From: Paraburkholderia aromaticivorans
GTDB lineage: Bacteria > Pseudomonadota > Gammaproteobacteria > Burkholderiales > Burkholderiaceae
Length of the DNA stretch: 64,000 nucleotides
Assembly (NCBI RefSeq): GCF_002278075.1
Contig: NZ_CP022989.1
Span: forward strand, 1,550,001-1,614,000
Direction of reading: 5' to 3'
This document shows, piece by piece, positions 48,978 through 58,036 of the stretch (position 1 is the first letter of the stretch; every line of letters begins with the position of its first letter). Made by a program: the position numbers and the translations under genes. Below the pieces are notes generated by a model, which saw nothing but the letters and a program-made list of their open reading frames with translations, was not told where the DNA came from and ran no database searches.

Positions 48978-49289
48978 TCAGGCCGCGGCAAACAACTGCT
49001 GCAGTTCGCCCGATTCGTACATTTCCATCATGATGTCCGAGCCGCCGATGAATTCGCCCTTCACATAGAGCTGCGGAATGGTCGGCCAGTTCGAGAACTG
49101 CTTGATGCCCTGGCGGACTTCGTCGTCTTCGAGGACGTTGACGGTTTTGATCTCACCGACGCCGCACGCCTTCAGGATCTGAATGGCGCGGCCCGAAAAG
49201 CCGCACATCGGGAACTGAGCGGTGCCCTTCATGAAGAGGACGACGGCGTTGTCGTCGACGATTTGCTTGATGCGTTGTTGCGTGTCCAT
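48978..49289 (-). CDS. grxD: monothiol glutaredoxin GrxD
   Basis: CGFS-type glutaredoxin (103 aa) that carries and transfers [2Fe-2S] clusters, often with BolA-family partners such as IbaG (encoded at 10448). The active site is Cys29 in [10 protein letters not shown]. The cis-Pro and glutathione sites are in [20 protein letters not shown]. It lies between prmC and ubiX. Confidence 0.94.
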   Translation of the reverse strand: MDTQQRIKQIVDDNAVVLFMKGTAQFPMCGFSGRAIQILKACGVGEIKTVNVLEDDEVRQGIKQFSNWPTIPQLYVKGEFIGGSDIMMEMYESGELQQLFAAA

Positions 49290-49407
49290 GACTGACCTTG
49301 CGGTTCCGTGATGTGTAGGGAATAGGCTGAAATGATAGCGGATTTCGATACAGCCGGCCGAACCCCGCGATGTCCGTGCGGCGATTGTGGATATTAGGCG
49401 ATGCGCG

Positions 49408-50268
49408 TCAGCCGGCCAGACGGCCGCCGCTGATCCGCTCGATGCCGGCAAGATCGCGCTCCGAGCGCACGTGCGCAAAGCCTTGCGCCGTCAGCAAGCC
49501 GCGCACGGCTTCGGCCTGATCGTAGCCGTGCTCGATCCACAATACGCCGTTGGCGGCGAGCCGTGTGGGTGCGCCGGCGATGATCGCGCGGATCGCGTTG
49601 AGCCCGTCGGCTTCGTCGGTGAGCGCGCCGCGCGGTTCGAAGCGCAGATCGCCTTCGTCCAGATGCGGATCGCCGCTCGCGATATACGGCGGATTGCTGA
49701 CGATCACGTTAAAGCGCAAGTCGGCGTCGAGCGAGTCGTACCAGTCGCTTTGCGTCAGCACGACAGCGCCGCCGGGGCGCTTCGCGTCGAGCAGGCGGGC
49801 GGCGTTGCGCGTGGCGACCGCCAGCGCTTCGGCGGAGCGGTCGAGCGCCCAGACCCGTGCGTCGGGCCGCATCGATGCAATCGCAACGGCAATCGCGCCG
49901 GTGCCGGTACCGAGATCGAGCACACATGGACGCGCGAGGTGTTCCAGCGCCGCCAGCGCGGTGTCGACCAGCAACTCGGTCTCGGGGCGCGGAATGAGCA
50001 CGTGCGGCGTGACTTCGAAATCCAGCCCAAAAAATTCCCGGGCGCCGACCAGTTGCGCCACCGGCTCGCCGGCTACGCGGCGCGCTTCCAGCGCCCGGTA
50101 ACGTGCAACCAGCTCGGGCACGAGCGATTCGTCGCTGCGCGTGATCAATTGCGTGGGCCGCCAGCCGAGCACGTGCGTGAGCAGAATCCGCGCTTCGAGC
50201 GGCGGCAGCGGCGAGGCGCGCAACAGCGCGGCAGGCGTCGCGGGTGTAGCGGGTGTGGCCGACGTCAT
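49408..50268 (-). CDS. prmC: release-factor glutamine methyltransferase PrmC
   Basis: Methylates the GGQ glutamine of release factors (286 aa). AdoMet motif I is [18 protein letters not shown] and the substrate motif is [17 protein letters not shown] (NPPY). The N-terminal helical domain reads [21 protein letters not shown]. The first residues form a Thr-Pro-Ala repeat (TPATPATPA) coded by a short 9-base tandem repeat. It directly follows prfA, its substrate gene, 7 bases after that gene's stop. Confidence 0.94.
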   Translation of the reverse strand: MTSATPATPATPAALLRASPLPPLEARILLTHVLGWRPTQLITRSDESLVPELVARYRALEARRVAGEPVAQLVGAREFFGLDFEVTPHVLIPRPETELLVDTALAALEHLARPCVLDLGTGTGAIAVAIASMRPDARVWALDRSAEALAVATRNAARLLDAKRPGGAVVLTQSDWYDSLDADLRFNVIVSNPPYIASGDPHLDEGDLRFEPRGALTDEADGLNAIRAIIAGAPTRLAANGVLWIEHGYDQAEAVRGLLTAQGFAHVRSERDLAGIERISGGRLAG

Positions 50269-50275
50269 GCGCGCT

Positions 50276-51358
50276 TCAGTCCGCGTCGCCCAGGGAGGCC
50301 AGCAATTCGGCCTGATGCTCGCTGACGAGCGCCGCGATCAGCTCGTCGAGATCGCCGTCCATGATGGCGTCGAGGCGGTAGAGCGTCAGGTTGATCCGGT
50401 GGTCCGTCAAACGCCCTTGCGGGAAGTTGTAGGTGCGAATCCGCTCCGAACGGTCGCCCGAGCCGATCAGGCTCTTGCGCGTGGCGGCTTCTTTCGCCTG
50501 CTGTTCGTGCGACTGCTTGTCCTTGATGCGCGCGGCCAGCACCTTCAGCGCGCGGTCCTTGTTCTTGTGCTGCGAACGGTCGTCCTGGCATTCGACGACG
50601 ATACCGGTCGGCAAGTGCGTGACGCGCACCGCCGAATCGGTCTTGTTGATGTGCTGCCCGCCCGCGCCGGACGCGCGAAACGTGTCGATGCGCAGATCGG
50701 CGGGATTGATCTCGACTTCGCCGATTTCGTCCGCTTCCGGCATGACCGCGACCGTGCAGGCCGACGTGTGGATGCGGCCTTGGGTTTCGGTCGCCGGCAC
50801 GCGTTGCACCCGATGGCCGCCGGACTCGAACTTGAGCTTCGAATAGGCGGCCTCACCGGCGATCCGCACGATCACTTCCTTGTAGCCGCCCAGATCGGAT
50901 TCGCTCGCCGACATCATCTCCACTTGCCAGCGGTTGCGCTCGGCATAGCGCAGGTACATGCGCAGCAGGTCGCCCGCGAACAGCGCGGATTCGTCGCCGC
51001 CTGTTCCGGCGCGGATTTCGAGGAAGATGTTGCGGTCGTCGTTCGGATCTTTCGGCAGCAGCATCTTCTGCAGCTCGGCGCCGAGCTTGTCCATGCGCTC
51101 GCGCGCGGCGCGAATTTCATCTTCCGCGAAGTCGCGCATGGACGCATCCGCCAGCAATTCCTGCGCGGTAGCCGCGTCGTTCATGGCCTGGCGCCACAGC
51201 GCGTAGTGCTCGACCACCGGCCCGAGCTCGGCGTGTTCCCGCGTGAGCTTGCGGTATTGGTCGAGATTCGAGGTGATGTCCTCTCGGCTCAACAGATCGT
51301 TCAGTTCGGCCAGCCGGGTAGTGAGCTGGTCGAGCTTGCGTTGCATGCTCGTTTTCAT
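50276..51358 (-). CDS. prfA: peptide chain release factor 1
   Basis: RF1 (360 aa), which reads UAA and UAG. The stop-codon recognition tripeptide PAT is at residues 188-190 (VPATETQG), and the catalytic GGQ at 233-235 ([18 protein letters not shown]). The N-terminal helical domain and C-terminal [18 protein letters not shown] are complete. It lies between hemA and prmC, as in many proteobacteria. Confidence 0.96.
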   Translation of the reverse strand: MKTSMQRKLDQLTTRLAELNDLLSREDITSNLDQYRKLTREHAELGPVVEHYALWRQAMNDAATAQELLADASMRDFAEDEIRAARERMDKLGAELQKMLLPKDPNDDRNIFLEIRAGTGGDESALFAGDLLRMYLRYAERNRWQVEMMSASESDLGGYKEVIVRIAGEAAYSKLKFESGGHRVQRVPATETQGRIHTSACTVAVMPEADEIGEVEINPADLRIDTFRASGAGGQHINKTDSAVRVTHLPTGIVVECQDDRSQHKNKDRALKVLAARIKDKQSHEQQAKEAATRKSLIGSGDRSERIRTYNFPQGRLTDHRINLTLYRLDAIMDGDLDELIAALVSEHQAELLASLGDAD

Positions 51359-51483
51359 CGGACGGGTATCGGAGCGGACTCCGGCAAGGACGACGACTAG
51401 GGGAATGGGCGGATGCCCTTGGTCAGAAGCATGTCGCGGGCCACGTGCGGGCAGCGCGGACAGCGCGGGCGCTGGCTGCGCCG

Positions 51484-52770
51484 CTAACGCTCCGTGGAAC
51501 CGGAGTGCTTGTAGAAACCGCTCATGAGTTCGATGAGCGTGTCACGGTTTTCGCTGCTCGCGCGATTGAGTGCGTGCGTGGGGCCGTGGATCAGTTTGTT
51601 GGTGAGCGACTGCGACAGCGCCTCGAGCACGGCGGCCGGATCGTCGCCGCGTGCGAGCATTTTTTGCGCGCGCTCCACTTCTGCGCGACGCAGCACGTCG
51701 GCCTGCGTGTGCATATGGCGGATCACCGGCACGATGCTGCGCGCGTCCAGCCATTGCATGAAATTCTGCACGCGCGTTTCGATGATCGATTCGGCCTGCG
51801 CGACCGCGGCTTGCCGCGACGCATTGCCTTCGCGGACGATCGCGCCGAGGTCGTCGACGGTGTACAGGAACACGTCTTCGAGCTTGCCGACTTCGGGCTC
51901 GATATCGCGCGGAACGGCCAGATCGACCATGAAAATCGGCCGGTGGCGGCGCGCTTTGACCGCCCGCTCGACCGCGCCCAAACCGATGATCGGCAAGGTG
52001 GACGCGGTGCACGACACGATGATGTCGAACTCGTGCATGCGCGTGGGTAGATCGGAGAGCGGGATGGCCCGGCCGTTGAACCGCTCGGCGAGCCGCGTGC
52101 CGCGCTCGGCCGTGCGGTTCGCGACCACCAGTTCGCGCGGTTGCTGCGCGGCGAAGTGCGTGGCGCAGAGTTCGATCATTTCGCCCGCGCCGATGAACAG
52201 CACGCGCTGGTTCGAAACCTTGTCGAAAATCCGCTGGGCGAGGCGCACGGCGGCGGCCGCCATGGAAACCGACTGCGCGCCGATTTCAGTCGTGCTGCGC
52301 ACTTCCTTCGCCACGGCAAAGGTGCGCTGGAACAACTGGTTCAAGTAGGTGCCGAGCGCGCCGGCTTCGGACGCGGTGCGCACCGCGTCCTTCATTTGTC
52401 CGACGATTTGCGTCTCGCCCAACACCATCGAATCCAGCCCGGACGCGACGCGAAACGCGTGGCGCACGGCTTCCGACTGCGGCAGCGCGTAGACGTGCGG
52501 CGCGAGTTCGTCGATGGGCAGGTTGTGATAACGGGACAGCCACTGGATCGCGGCTTCGCGCGCGGCCTGGTCGTCGGTTGCGCAGTAGAGCTCGGTGCGA
52601 TTACAGGTGGACAGGATCGCGGCTTCCGGCGCCGTGCGGACCGACGGGCCGAGCCAGATGCTCTTGAAGGTGTCCAGTGCAGGCTTGATCTGTTCGAGCG
52701 GAAACGCCACGCGTTCGCGCAAGGCGACAGGCGCAGTGTGGTGATTGATTCCGATCGTTAGAAGCTGCAT
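51484..52770 (-). CDS. hemA: glutamyl-tRNA reductase HemA
   Basis: First enzyme of C5-pathway tetrapyrrole synthesis, reducing glutamyl-tRNA to glutamate-1-semialdehyde (428 aa). The thioester-forming Cys56 is in [11 protein letters not shown]. The family motif [18 protein letters not shown] is present, with the NADPH fold in [16 protein letters not shown]. The C-terminal dimerisation helix has [13 protein letters not shown]. It heads the hemA-prfA-prmC-grxD-ubiX series. Confidence 0.95.
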   Translation of the reverse strand: MQLLTIGINHHTAPVALRERVAFPLEQIKPALDTFKSIWLGPSVRTAPEAAILSTCNRTELYCATDDQAAREAAIQWLSRYHNLPIDELAPHVYALPQSEAVRHAFRVASGLDSMVLGETQIVGQMKDAVRTASEAGALGTYLNQLFQRTFAVAKEVRSTTEIGAQSVSMAAAAVRLAQRIFDKVSNQRVLFIGAGEMIELCATHFAAQQPRELVVANRTAERGTRLAERFNGRAIPLSDLPTRMHEFDIIVSCTASTLPIIGLGAVERAVKARRHRPIFMVDLAVPRDIEPEVGKLEDVFLYTVDDLGAIVREGNASRQAAVAQAESIIETRVQNFMQWLDARSIVPVIRHMHTQADVLRRAEVERAQKMLARGDDPAAVLEALSQSLTNKLIHGPTHALNRASSENRDTLIELMSGFYKHSGSTER

Positions 52771-52796
52771 TTGGGGGAGCTATGGTTTAGCTGAAT

Positions 52797-52802
52797 ATTA
52801 TA
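52797..52802 (-). promoter_or_regulatory. candidate -10 for hemA operon
   Basis: A perfect TATAAT on the minus strand lies 27 bases before the hemA ATG. The -35 at the ideal distance (CAATGT) is poor, so the site is tentative. Confidence 0.45.
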
Positions 52803-52833
52803 GCGTTTCCACGATTCTTACATTGTGAGGACG

Positions 52834-53556
52834 TCATTCCGGCTCCACGACCGCTTCGACGACCGCTTCCGGCGGGATTGCGTCGAGTTGATAGCCGTAG
52901 CCGTAGAGCGGCGTCAGGCAATAACCGTGTTCGGGGTGAAGCTGCAATTTGCTGCGCACCCGCGACGCGTGCGTGTCGACCGTGCGCGACCTTACGTCGC
53001 GGCGGCGCGTCCAGACGTTTTCAAGGATATGCGCCCGCGACACCGGCCGCGACAGATTGCTGAAGAGCAGCAGTGCAAGACGGAATTCCTTCGGCGTGAG
53101 GGTGACCGTCCGGTTACGGAATGTGACGGCGAACTGCGCCGCGTCGAACGCATATTCGCCGATGGTGTCGCGCCGCCGGTTGGGCGGCCGCCGCAAGCCG
53201 GCGCGGCGCAGGAGCGCGTCCACGCGCGCCAGCATCTCGGGGCCGCGAACCGGTTTGGCCAGGCAGTCGTCGGCGCCGGCATGCAGCGCGGCGACAATCT
53301 GGCTTTCGCGCGGCGCCGACATCAGCACGATCACCGGCAAACCCGGCAGGACGGCGCGGGCGCGCGGGATGACGTCTTCGGCGGAATGGTCGCCGGCCCA
53401 GCTTTCGGTAATGAGAAGGTCGAAGAATTCTTCGTTGACGCGAGCGAGGAACGGGACGCTCGCGGTGAAGTGCTGACACAGATGACCGCCGGCGAAAACC
53501 AGCCGACCGACCAGTTCAGCGTGCCTCAGGTCCGGCTCGATAAGGGCGATTCGCAT
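52834..53556 (-). CDS. OmpR-family response regulator with Glu at phospho-site
   Basis: A 240-aa protein with a receiver-like N-terminal domain and a winged-helix DNA-binding domain (VTLTPKEFRLALLLFSNLSRPVSRAHILENVW, then RTVDTHASRVRSKL and GYGYQL). In the receiver the acidic pocket (LIEPD), the switch Ser80 (VLMSA) and Lys101 (CLAKPV) are kept. The position that should be the phosphorylated Asp is Glu51 (DLLITESWAGD). No sensor kinase gene is adjacent. It may therefore work without phosphorylation or be locked in an active-like state. It is divergent from a small membrane protein gene. Confidence 0.85.
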   Translation of the reverse strand: MRIALIEPDLRHAELVGRLVFAGGHLCQHFTASVPFLARVNEEFFDLLITESWAGDHSAEDVIPRARAVLPGLPVIVLMSAPRESQIVAALHAGADDCLAKPVRGPEMLARVDALLRRAGLRRPPNRRRDTIGEYAFDAAQFAVTFRNRTVTLTPKEFRLALLLFSNLSRPVSRAHILENVWTRRRDVRSRTVDTHASRVRSKLQLHPEHGYCLTPLYGYGYQLDAIPPEAVVEAVVEPE

Positions 53557-53760
53557 GACGCGCTTTCAGCGTGGCAATGACCGGGGACCAGGCTTTTCCG
53601 TAAGGCTTACAGCTTGCCTAACATCACCCCGACCCCTAAACTCAACCGCTATGCGGAAAGCGCCGTGCTGAACTTCTATAGTTAACGAGACAAAAATGCT
53701 AGCTGTATTGGCCCCTTGCGCCCATGAGACGAATCCGAAACTGCGCGAGGCCGGCCGCTA

Positions 53761-54015
53761 ATGGGGTGGCCTGGACTTGTAGTATTAGGGGCGGCGATCG
53801 GCCTCGCGGGCTGGTGGTTGCATCCACTGCGGCGCGCGAGCCGCGCCCGGTGGTGGGCGGCGCTGTTGGCCGGGGTGCTGGGCGCGGCCGTCGCGCACAT
53901 GGCCGGCAACGTGATAGGTCTCTTTCATGACGGTGATACGCTCGAATGGCCGGTATGCACCGCCGTCGCGTTGATCGCCGTTGCCGTGACGGTCGGCTTG
54001 CTTTCCCGTCGATGA
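53761..54015 (+). CDS. small membrane protein (GlsB/YeaQ-like)
   Basis: An 84-aa protein with three hydrophobic segments: LVVLGAAIGLAGWWLHP, WWAALLAGVLGAAVAHMAGN and PVCTAVALIAVAVTVGLL. The Gly-rich, three-helix layout is like the GlsB/YeaQ/YmgE transglycosylase-associated stress proteins, but the match is loose. A weak GAGG lies 11 bases before the ATG. Confidence 0.55.
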   Translation: MGWPGLVVLGAAIGLAGWWLHPLRRASRARWWAALLAGVLGAAVAHMAGNVIGLFHDGDTLEWPVCTAVALIAVAVTVGLLSRR

Positions 54016-54034
54016 ATATTTGCAGGTGAATCCG

Positions 54035-55849
54035 ATGAATGCCCGACTTCCCGAAACCTCCTCCATTCCCGAACGGCTCGCCACGTTGCGCAACGCAATG
54101 GCGCGTGAGGGCGTTGCCGCCTACCTGGTGCCGTCCGCGGATCCGCATCTATCCGAATACCTGCCGGGGCGCTGGCAAGGCCGGCAGTGGCTGTCCGGCT
54201 TCACAGGCTCGGCCGGCACGCTGATCGTGACCGCGGACTTCGCCGGTGTCTGGACAGATAGCCGTTATTGGGAACAGGCCAATGCGCAACTGGCCGGAAC
54301 CGGCGTTCAGCTGATGAAGATGACCGGGGGCCAGCAGAGCGCGCCGCATTTCGAATGGCTCGCGCAGAACGTGCCGGCGGGCGGCACCGTCGGTGTGGAT
54401 GGCGCCGTGCTCGGCGTGGCGGCGGCGCGGGCTTTGAGCCAGGCGCTGAGCGCGCGCGGCGTGCAGTTGCGCACGGACGTCGATCTGTTCGACGCGATCT
54501 GGCCGCAGCGTCCGTCGCTGCCGGCCGCCGCCGTGTTCGAGCATGCCGCGCCGCATGCGAGCGTCGACCGTTCGGAAAAGCTCGCGCAGATTCGCCGCGC
54601 GATGGCCGACAAAGGCGCGCAATGGCACTTCATCTCCACGCTCGACGATCTCGCGTGGCTGCTCAATCTGCGCGGCGCCGACGTCAGCTATAACCCGGTA
54701 TTCGTGGCGCACGCGCTGATCGGGGTGGACCATGCGTCGCTGTTCGTCGCGAACGGCAAGGTGCCGCAGTCGCTGGCCGATGCGCTGGCGAAGGACGGCA
54801 TCAGCGTCGAGCCGTATGCCAGGGCCGCGGACGCACTGGCCGCGCTGCCCGCCGGCAGCACGCTGCTGATCGACCCGCGCCGCATCACGTTCGGCTCGCT
54901 GCAGTCGGTGCCGTCCACGGTCACCGTGGTCGAGGCTGTCAATCCGTCCACCTTCTTCAAGTCGCGCAAGACCGCGGCGGAAGCCGAGCATGTGCGCGAG
55001 ACGATGGAGCAGGACGGCGCGGCGCTCGCGGAATTTTTCGCGTGGTTCGAAGGCGCGCTGGGCCGCGAAACCATCACCGAACTTACTATCGACGAACGTC
55101 TGACGGCGGCTCGGGCGCGTCGTCCGGGCTTCGTGTCGCTGAGCTTTGCAACGATCGCCGGCTTCAACGCGAACGGCGCGATGCCGCACTACCGCGCCAC
55201 TGAAGAATCGCATTCGGTGATCGAGGGCAACGGCCTGTTGCTGATCGACTCCGGCGCGCAGTATCTGAGCGGCACGACCGACATCACCCGCGTGGTGCCG
55301 ATCGGCACCATCAGCGAAGCGCAGCGGCGCGATTTCACGATCGTGCTCAAGGGCACCATGGCGCTCTCTCGCGCACAGTTCCCGCGCGGCATCCGTTCGC
55401 CGATGCTCGACGCAATCGCCCGCGCGCCGATCTGGGAAGCAGGCGCGGATTACGGCCACGGCACCGGTCACGGCGTGGGCTATTTCCTGAACGTGCACGA
55501 AGGCCCGCAGGTGATTTCGCACTATGCGCCGGCCGAACCGTGGACCGCGATGGAAGAAGGCATGATCACCTCGGTCGAGCCGGGCATTTACCGTCCGGGC
55601 AAGTGGGGCGTGCGCATTGAGAACCTCGTGCTCAACGTGCCTGCTGGCCAAACCGAGTTTGGCGACTTCCTCAAGTTCGAGACGTTGACGTTGTGCCCGA
55701 TCGACACGCGTTGCCTCGATCTTTCGCTGCTGCGCGAGGACGAACGCGCGTGGCTGAACGCGTATCACGAAACCGTGCGCACGCGCCTGTCGCCGCACGT
55801 GTCCGGCGACGCCAAGGCGTGGCTGGACCTGCGCACGCAACCCATCTGA
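54035..55849 (+). CDS. M24-family Xaa-Pro aminopeptidase
   Basis: Two-metal aminopeptidase P-like enzyme of 604 aa, the long form with two N-terminal creatinase-type domains (PSADPHLSEYLPGRWQGRQWLSGFTGSAGT near the start) before the pita-bread catalytic domain. Metal ligands lie in LLIDSGAQYLSGTTDITR (two Asp), GHGTGHGVGYFLNVHEGP (His), MEEGMITSVEPGIY (Glu) and VRIENLVLN (Glu). It releases N-terminal residues that precede proline. AGGTGA precedes the ATG at 54035. Confidence 0.92.
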   Translation: MNARLPETSSIPERLATLRNAMAREGVAAYLVPSADPHLSEYLPGRWQGRQWLSGFTGSAGTLIVTADFAGVWTDSRYWEQANAQLAGTGVQLMKMTGGQQSAPHFEWLAQNVPAGGTVGVDGAVLGVAAARALSQALSARGVQLRTDVDLFDAIWPQRPSLPAAAVFEHAAPHASVDRSEKLAQIRRAMADKGAQWHFISTLDDLAWLLNLRGADVSYNPVFVAHALIGVDHASLFVANGKVPQSLADALAKDGISVEPYARAADALAALPAGSTLLIDPRRITFGSLQSVPSTVTVVEAVNPSTFFKSRKTAAEAEHVRETMEQDGAALAEFFAWFEGALGRETITELTIDERLTAARARRPGFVSLSFATIAGFNANGAMPHYRATEESHSVIEGNGLLLIDSGAQYLSGTTDITRVVPIGTISEAQRRDFTIVLKGTMALSRAQFPRGIRSPMLDAIARAPIWEAGADYGHGTGHGVGYFLNVHEGPQVISHYAPAEPWTAMEEGMITSVEPGIYRPGKWGVRIENLVLNVPAGQTEFGDFLKFETLTLCPIDTRCLDLSLLREDERAWLNAYHETVRTRLSPHVSGDAKAWLDLRTQPI

Positions 55850-55880
55850 TTGCCCGCGGAAATTCGCTCACGGAGAGTGC

Positions 55881-56504
55881 ATGGCCATCAAGGCAGTGGT
55901 GTTCGATTTCGGCGGCGTATTGATCGACTGGAGCCCCGAGTATCTGTATCGGGAACTGATTCCGGACGAGACGGAGCGCCGCTGGTTTCTGACGCACGTC
56001 TGTTCGATGGACTGGGTGATCCGTCAGGACGGTGGCCAGCCGATCGTCGAGGCCACCGAGGAACTCGTCGCGAAGTTTCCCGATCACGAAACGCTGATCC
56101 GCGCGTTCTACGAACGCTGGCACGAGATGGTGGCCGGCGTGCTTCAGGAGGGCGTGGCGATCATGGAAAAGCTCGAAGCGGCCGAGGTGCCGCTCTTTGG
56201 GCTAACCAACTGGTCGGCGGAAACCTTTCCCTATGCGTGGGAGCATTACCCGGTGCTGCGGCGGTTTCGCGATATCGTCGTGTCGGGCCGGGTGGGGTTG
56301 GTGAAGCCTGATCCGGCCATCTTCGCCGCCATGCTTGAGCGGATCGACGCGCAACTGCCGGGCATCGAGCCCGCTGAACTCGTCTTTATCGACGACAACC
56401 TGAAGAACGCCGAGGCCGCGACGGCGCTCGGCTGGCACGGTGTGCATCACATCAGCGCCGCGCAAACCGAAACGACACTGCGCGGGCTGGGGTTGCCGGT
56501 TTGA
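55881..56504 (+). CDS. HAD-superfamily hydrolase
   Basis: Haloacid-dehalogenase-like hydrolase (207 aa). Motif I is VVFDFGGVLIDW with nucleophile Asp9, motif II LFGLTNWSAETF, motif III the Lys in GLVKPDPAIF, and motif IV VFIDDNLKNAEAA. It resembles YihX-type sugar-phosphate phosphatases, but the nucleophile motif is DFG rather than DxD, so the substrate is uncertain. It lies 31 bases after the aminopeptidase gene and is probably co-transcribed. Confidence 0.87.
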   Translation: MAIKAVVFDFGGVLIDWSPEYLYRELIPDETERRWFLTHVCSMDWVIRQDGGQPIVEATEELVAKFPDHETLIRAFYERWHEMVAGVLQEGVAIMEKLEAAEVPLFGLTNWSAETFPYAWEHYPVLRRFRDIVVSGRVGLVKPDPAIFAAMLERIDAQLPGIEPAELVFIDDNLKNAEAATALGWHGVHHISAAQTETTLRGLGLPV

Positions 56505-56621
56505 GGCCGAGGCGGTTCTAGCGGCAAGCCAGCGGGTCCGCTTCCGGCGGCGTTGCTTCACCTCCGCCGCACTTCTGCCTGATTCAGCGCATTTCACGCG
56601 CGGCTGACGGATCTGACCGAC

Positions 56622-57743
56622 CTACTGGCCGAGCAGATTCTTCAACGCGTTACCCAAGCCTTTCACGGTTTCTCCTGCACCCTTCGCCACGTCCTCGACG
56701 CTCACGCCGAGCGCTTTCGCGAAGCCGGTGCCGATGCGCTTCATCAGGCCTTCCTGCACCGAGAATTTCGGGTCGCGCAAATCCCCATCCAGCACGAAAT
56801 GCAGCGTGATGTCGCCGTTGTGCGTCTTGAACGCGGCGACCGCGGCTTTGGTCGGAATCGACAGAAAGGTGTCGAGCGGATTGCCGCTGTCGGCGAGTTG
56901 CAGATTGTGGACCGTCAACGTGCCGGGTGCGTGCAACCGATAGTTGCGCACCGTCGACTCGACTGTCATGTCGACCGTGCCGCCGGTCACTTGCGCCTTG
57001 GCGCCGGCCTTTTTGATCAGGTACGGGTCGAGCATCACGACGTCGACGCCATGAAGTTTGCTGGTGGTCTGCGAGTCCTTGCTGGCGATCTTGATCCAGC
57101 CACCGAACGACACGGTGCCCGTGTGCGCGGGGCCTTTGATCGAACCCGTGACATCGACGGTGGTCGGCTCGGTGAGGGCGGGCAGGCGCAGGTTGTCGAC
57201 GGTCGCATTGGCATCGCTGACCGTGACTTTGAACGCCGGCGGCCCCACTGTCATGTCGTAGAAGTGGAAGTTGCCGTGCTCGAACTTGATGTGATCGACC
57301 TGCTTTTCACGGGGAGTCGACGCCGCCGTGCCGCTCGCCTCCGTGTCGGATTGGTTCACGGTTTGGCGCAGATTCGGCATGAGGCGAATCGCGCCGTCCT
57401 TCGTGCGCAGCACGGCGATATCGAAGCCCCGCACCACCACGTTGCGGACATGCATGCGCCGCGCGAGCAGGTCGCGAATGTCCGGGGTCAGGGTGATCTC
57501 GTCCGCTTTGAGCGGATCGCCGGCCGGCCAGCCGGGCGGTGATTTGAGGAGAACGTTGGTGAGGCGGACCGAGGTGAGGCCGACATCGATGGTTTCGGCG
57601 CTGCCCAGCGGCCCGAGCGCCGCGATCACGCGCTCCTTGATCTCGTGTTGGGCGTACCGGAAGGCGCCGACCACGGCGACGATCAGCACCAGCAGCGCGC
57701 CGCCCACGGCAACGGCCCAGCGCTTGCCCTTCGACATCGCCAT
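56622..57743 (-). CDS. AsmA/DUF748-like membrane-anchored protein
   Basis: A 373-aa protein with one N-terminal membrane helix (WAVAVGGALLVLIVAVVGAF) and a long beta-rich periplasmic region. Repeated segments such as VRLTNVLLKSPPGWPAGDPLKADEITLTPDIRDLLARR and NFHFYDMTVGPPAFKVTVSDANATVDNLRLP resemble DUF748/AsmA-like proteins, a group linked to lipid transport between membranes. The C-terminus is amphipathic (AKGAGETVKGLGNALKNLL). No partner gene is adjacent. Confidence 0.75.
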   Translation of the reverse strand: MAMSKGKRWAVAVGGALLVLIVAVVGAFRYAQHEIKERVIAALGPLGSAETIDVGLTSVRLTNVLLKSPPGWPAGDPLKADEITLTPDIRDLLARRMHVRNVVVRGFDIAVLRTKDGAIRLMPNLRQTVNQSDTEASGTAASTPREKQVDHIKFEHGNFHFYDMTVGPPAFKVTVSDANATVDNLRLPALTEPTTVDVTGSIKGPAHTGTVSFGGWIKIASKDSQTTSKLHGVDVVMLDPYLIKKAGAKAQVTGGTVDMTVESTVRNYRLHAPGTLTVHNLQLADSGNPLDTFLSIPTKAAVAAFKTHNGDITLHFVLDGDLRDPKFSVQEGLMKRIGTGFAKALGVSVEDVAKGAGETVKGLGNALKNLLGQ

Positions 57744-58036
57744 GCTTGCCTCCTCGTCACCGCGTTACGTGCGGTGTGGCAGTGATCGGCCTGCGCGCTC
57801 GTGTGGCGGGTGCGCGCGTGGATGAATGGGGCCGAGCGGAACGCACGTGGCCCGCCGCGATGACGTGCGTCACGCGGTGGTAAGCAAGGTGTGTGCCGTA
57901 AGGTTCACCCGGCGGCGCCGGACGGTCCGGCACCTGCCGCGCGGTACCCGCAATGCCCGCCGTGGCGGGCCGCAAGGCGGCCGCCGCAGCGGCCCGCGCG
58001 TCATTAGCGGCGACGAGCAGGCCGCCCGATCCGGAC
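57744..58036. other. GC-rich intergenic region with hairpins
   Basis: About 290 bases without a supported gene between the AsmA-like gene and ettA. It contains a perfect GCCCGCC/GGCGGGC hairpin (57955-57970) with a 2-base centre and other GC palindromes. It should hold the AsmA-like gene's promoter and the end of the ettA transcript. Confidence 0.4.

Noticed and set aside
57955..57970. intrinsic terminator for ettA or the AsmA-like gene
   Set aside because: The GC hairpin is perfect, but there is no T-run on either side and its loop is only 2 bases, too tight to form well.
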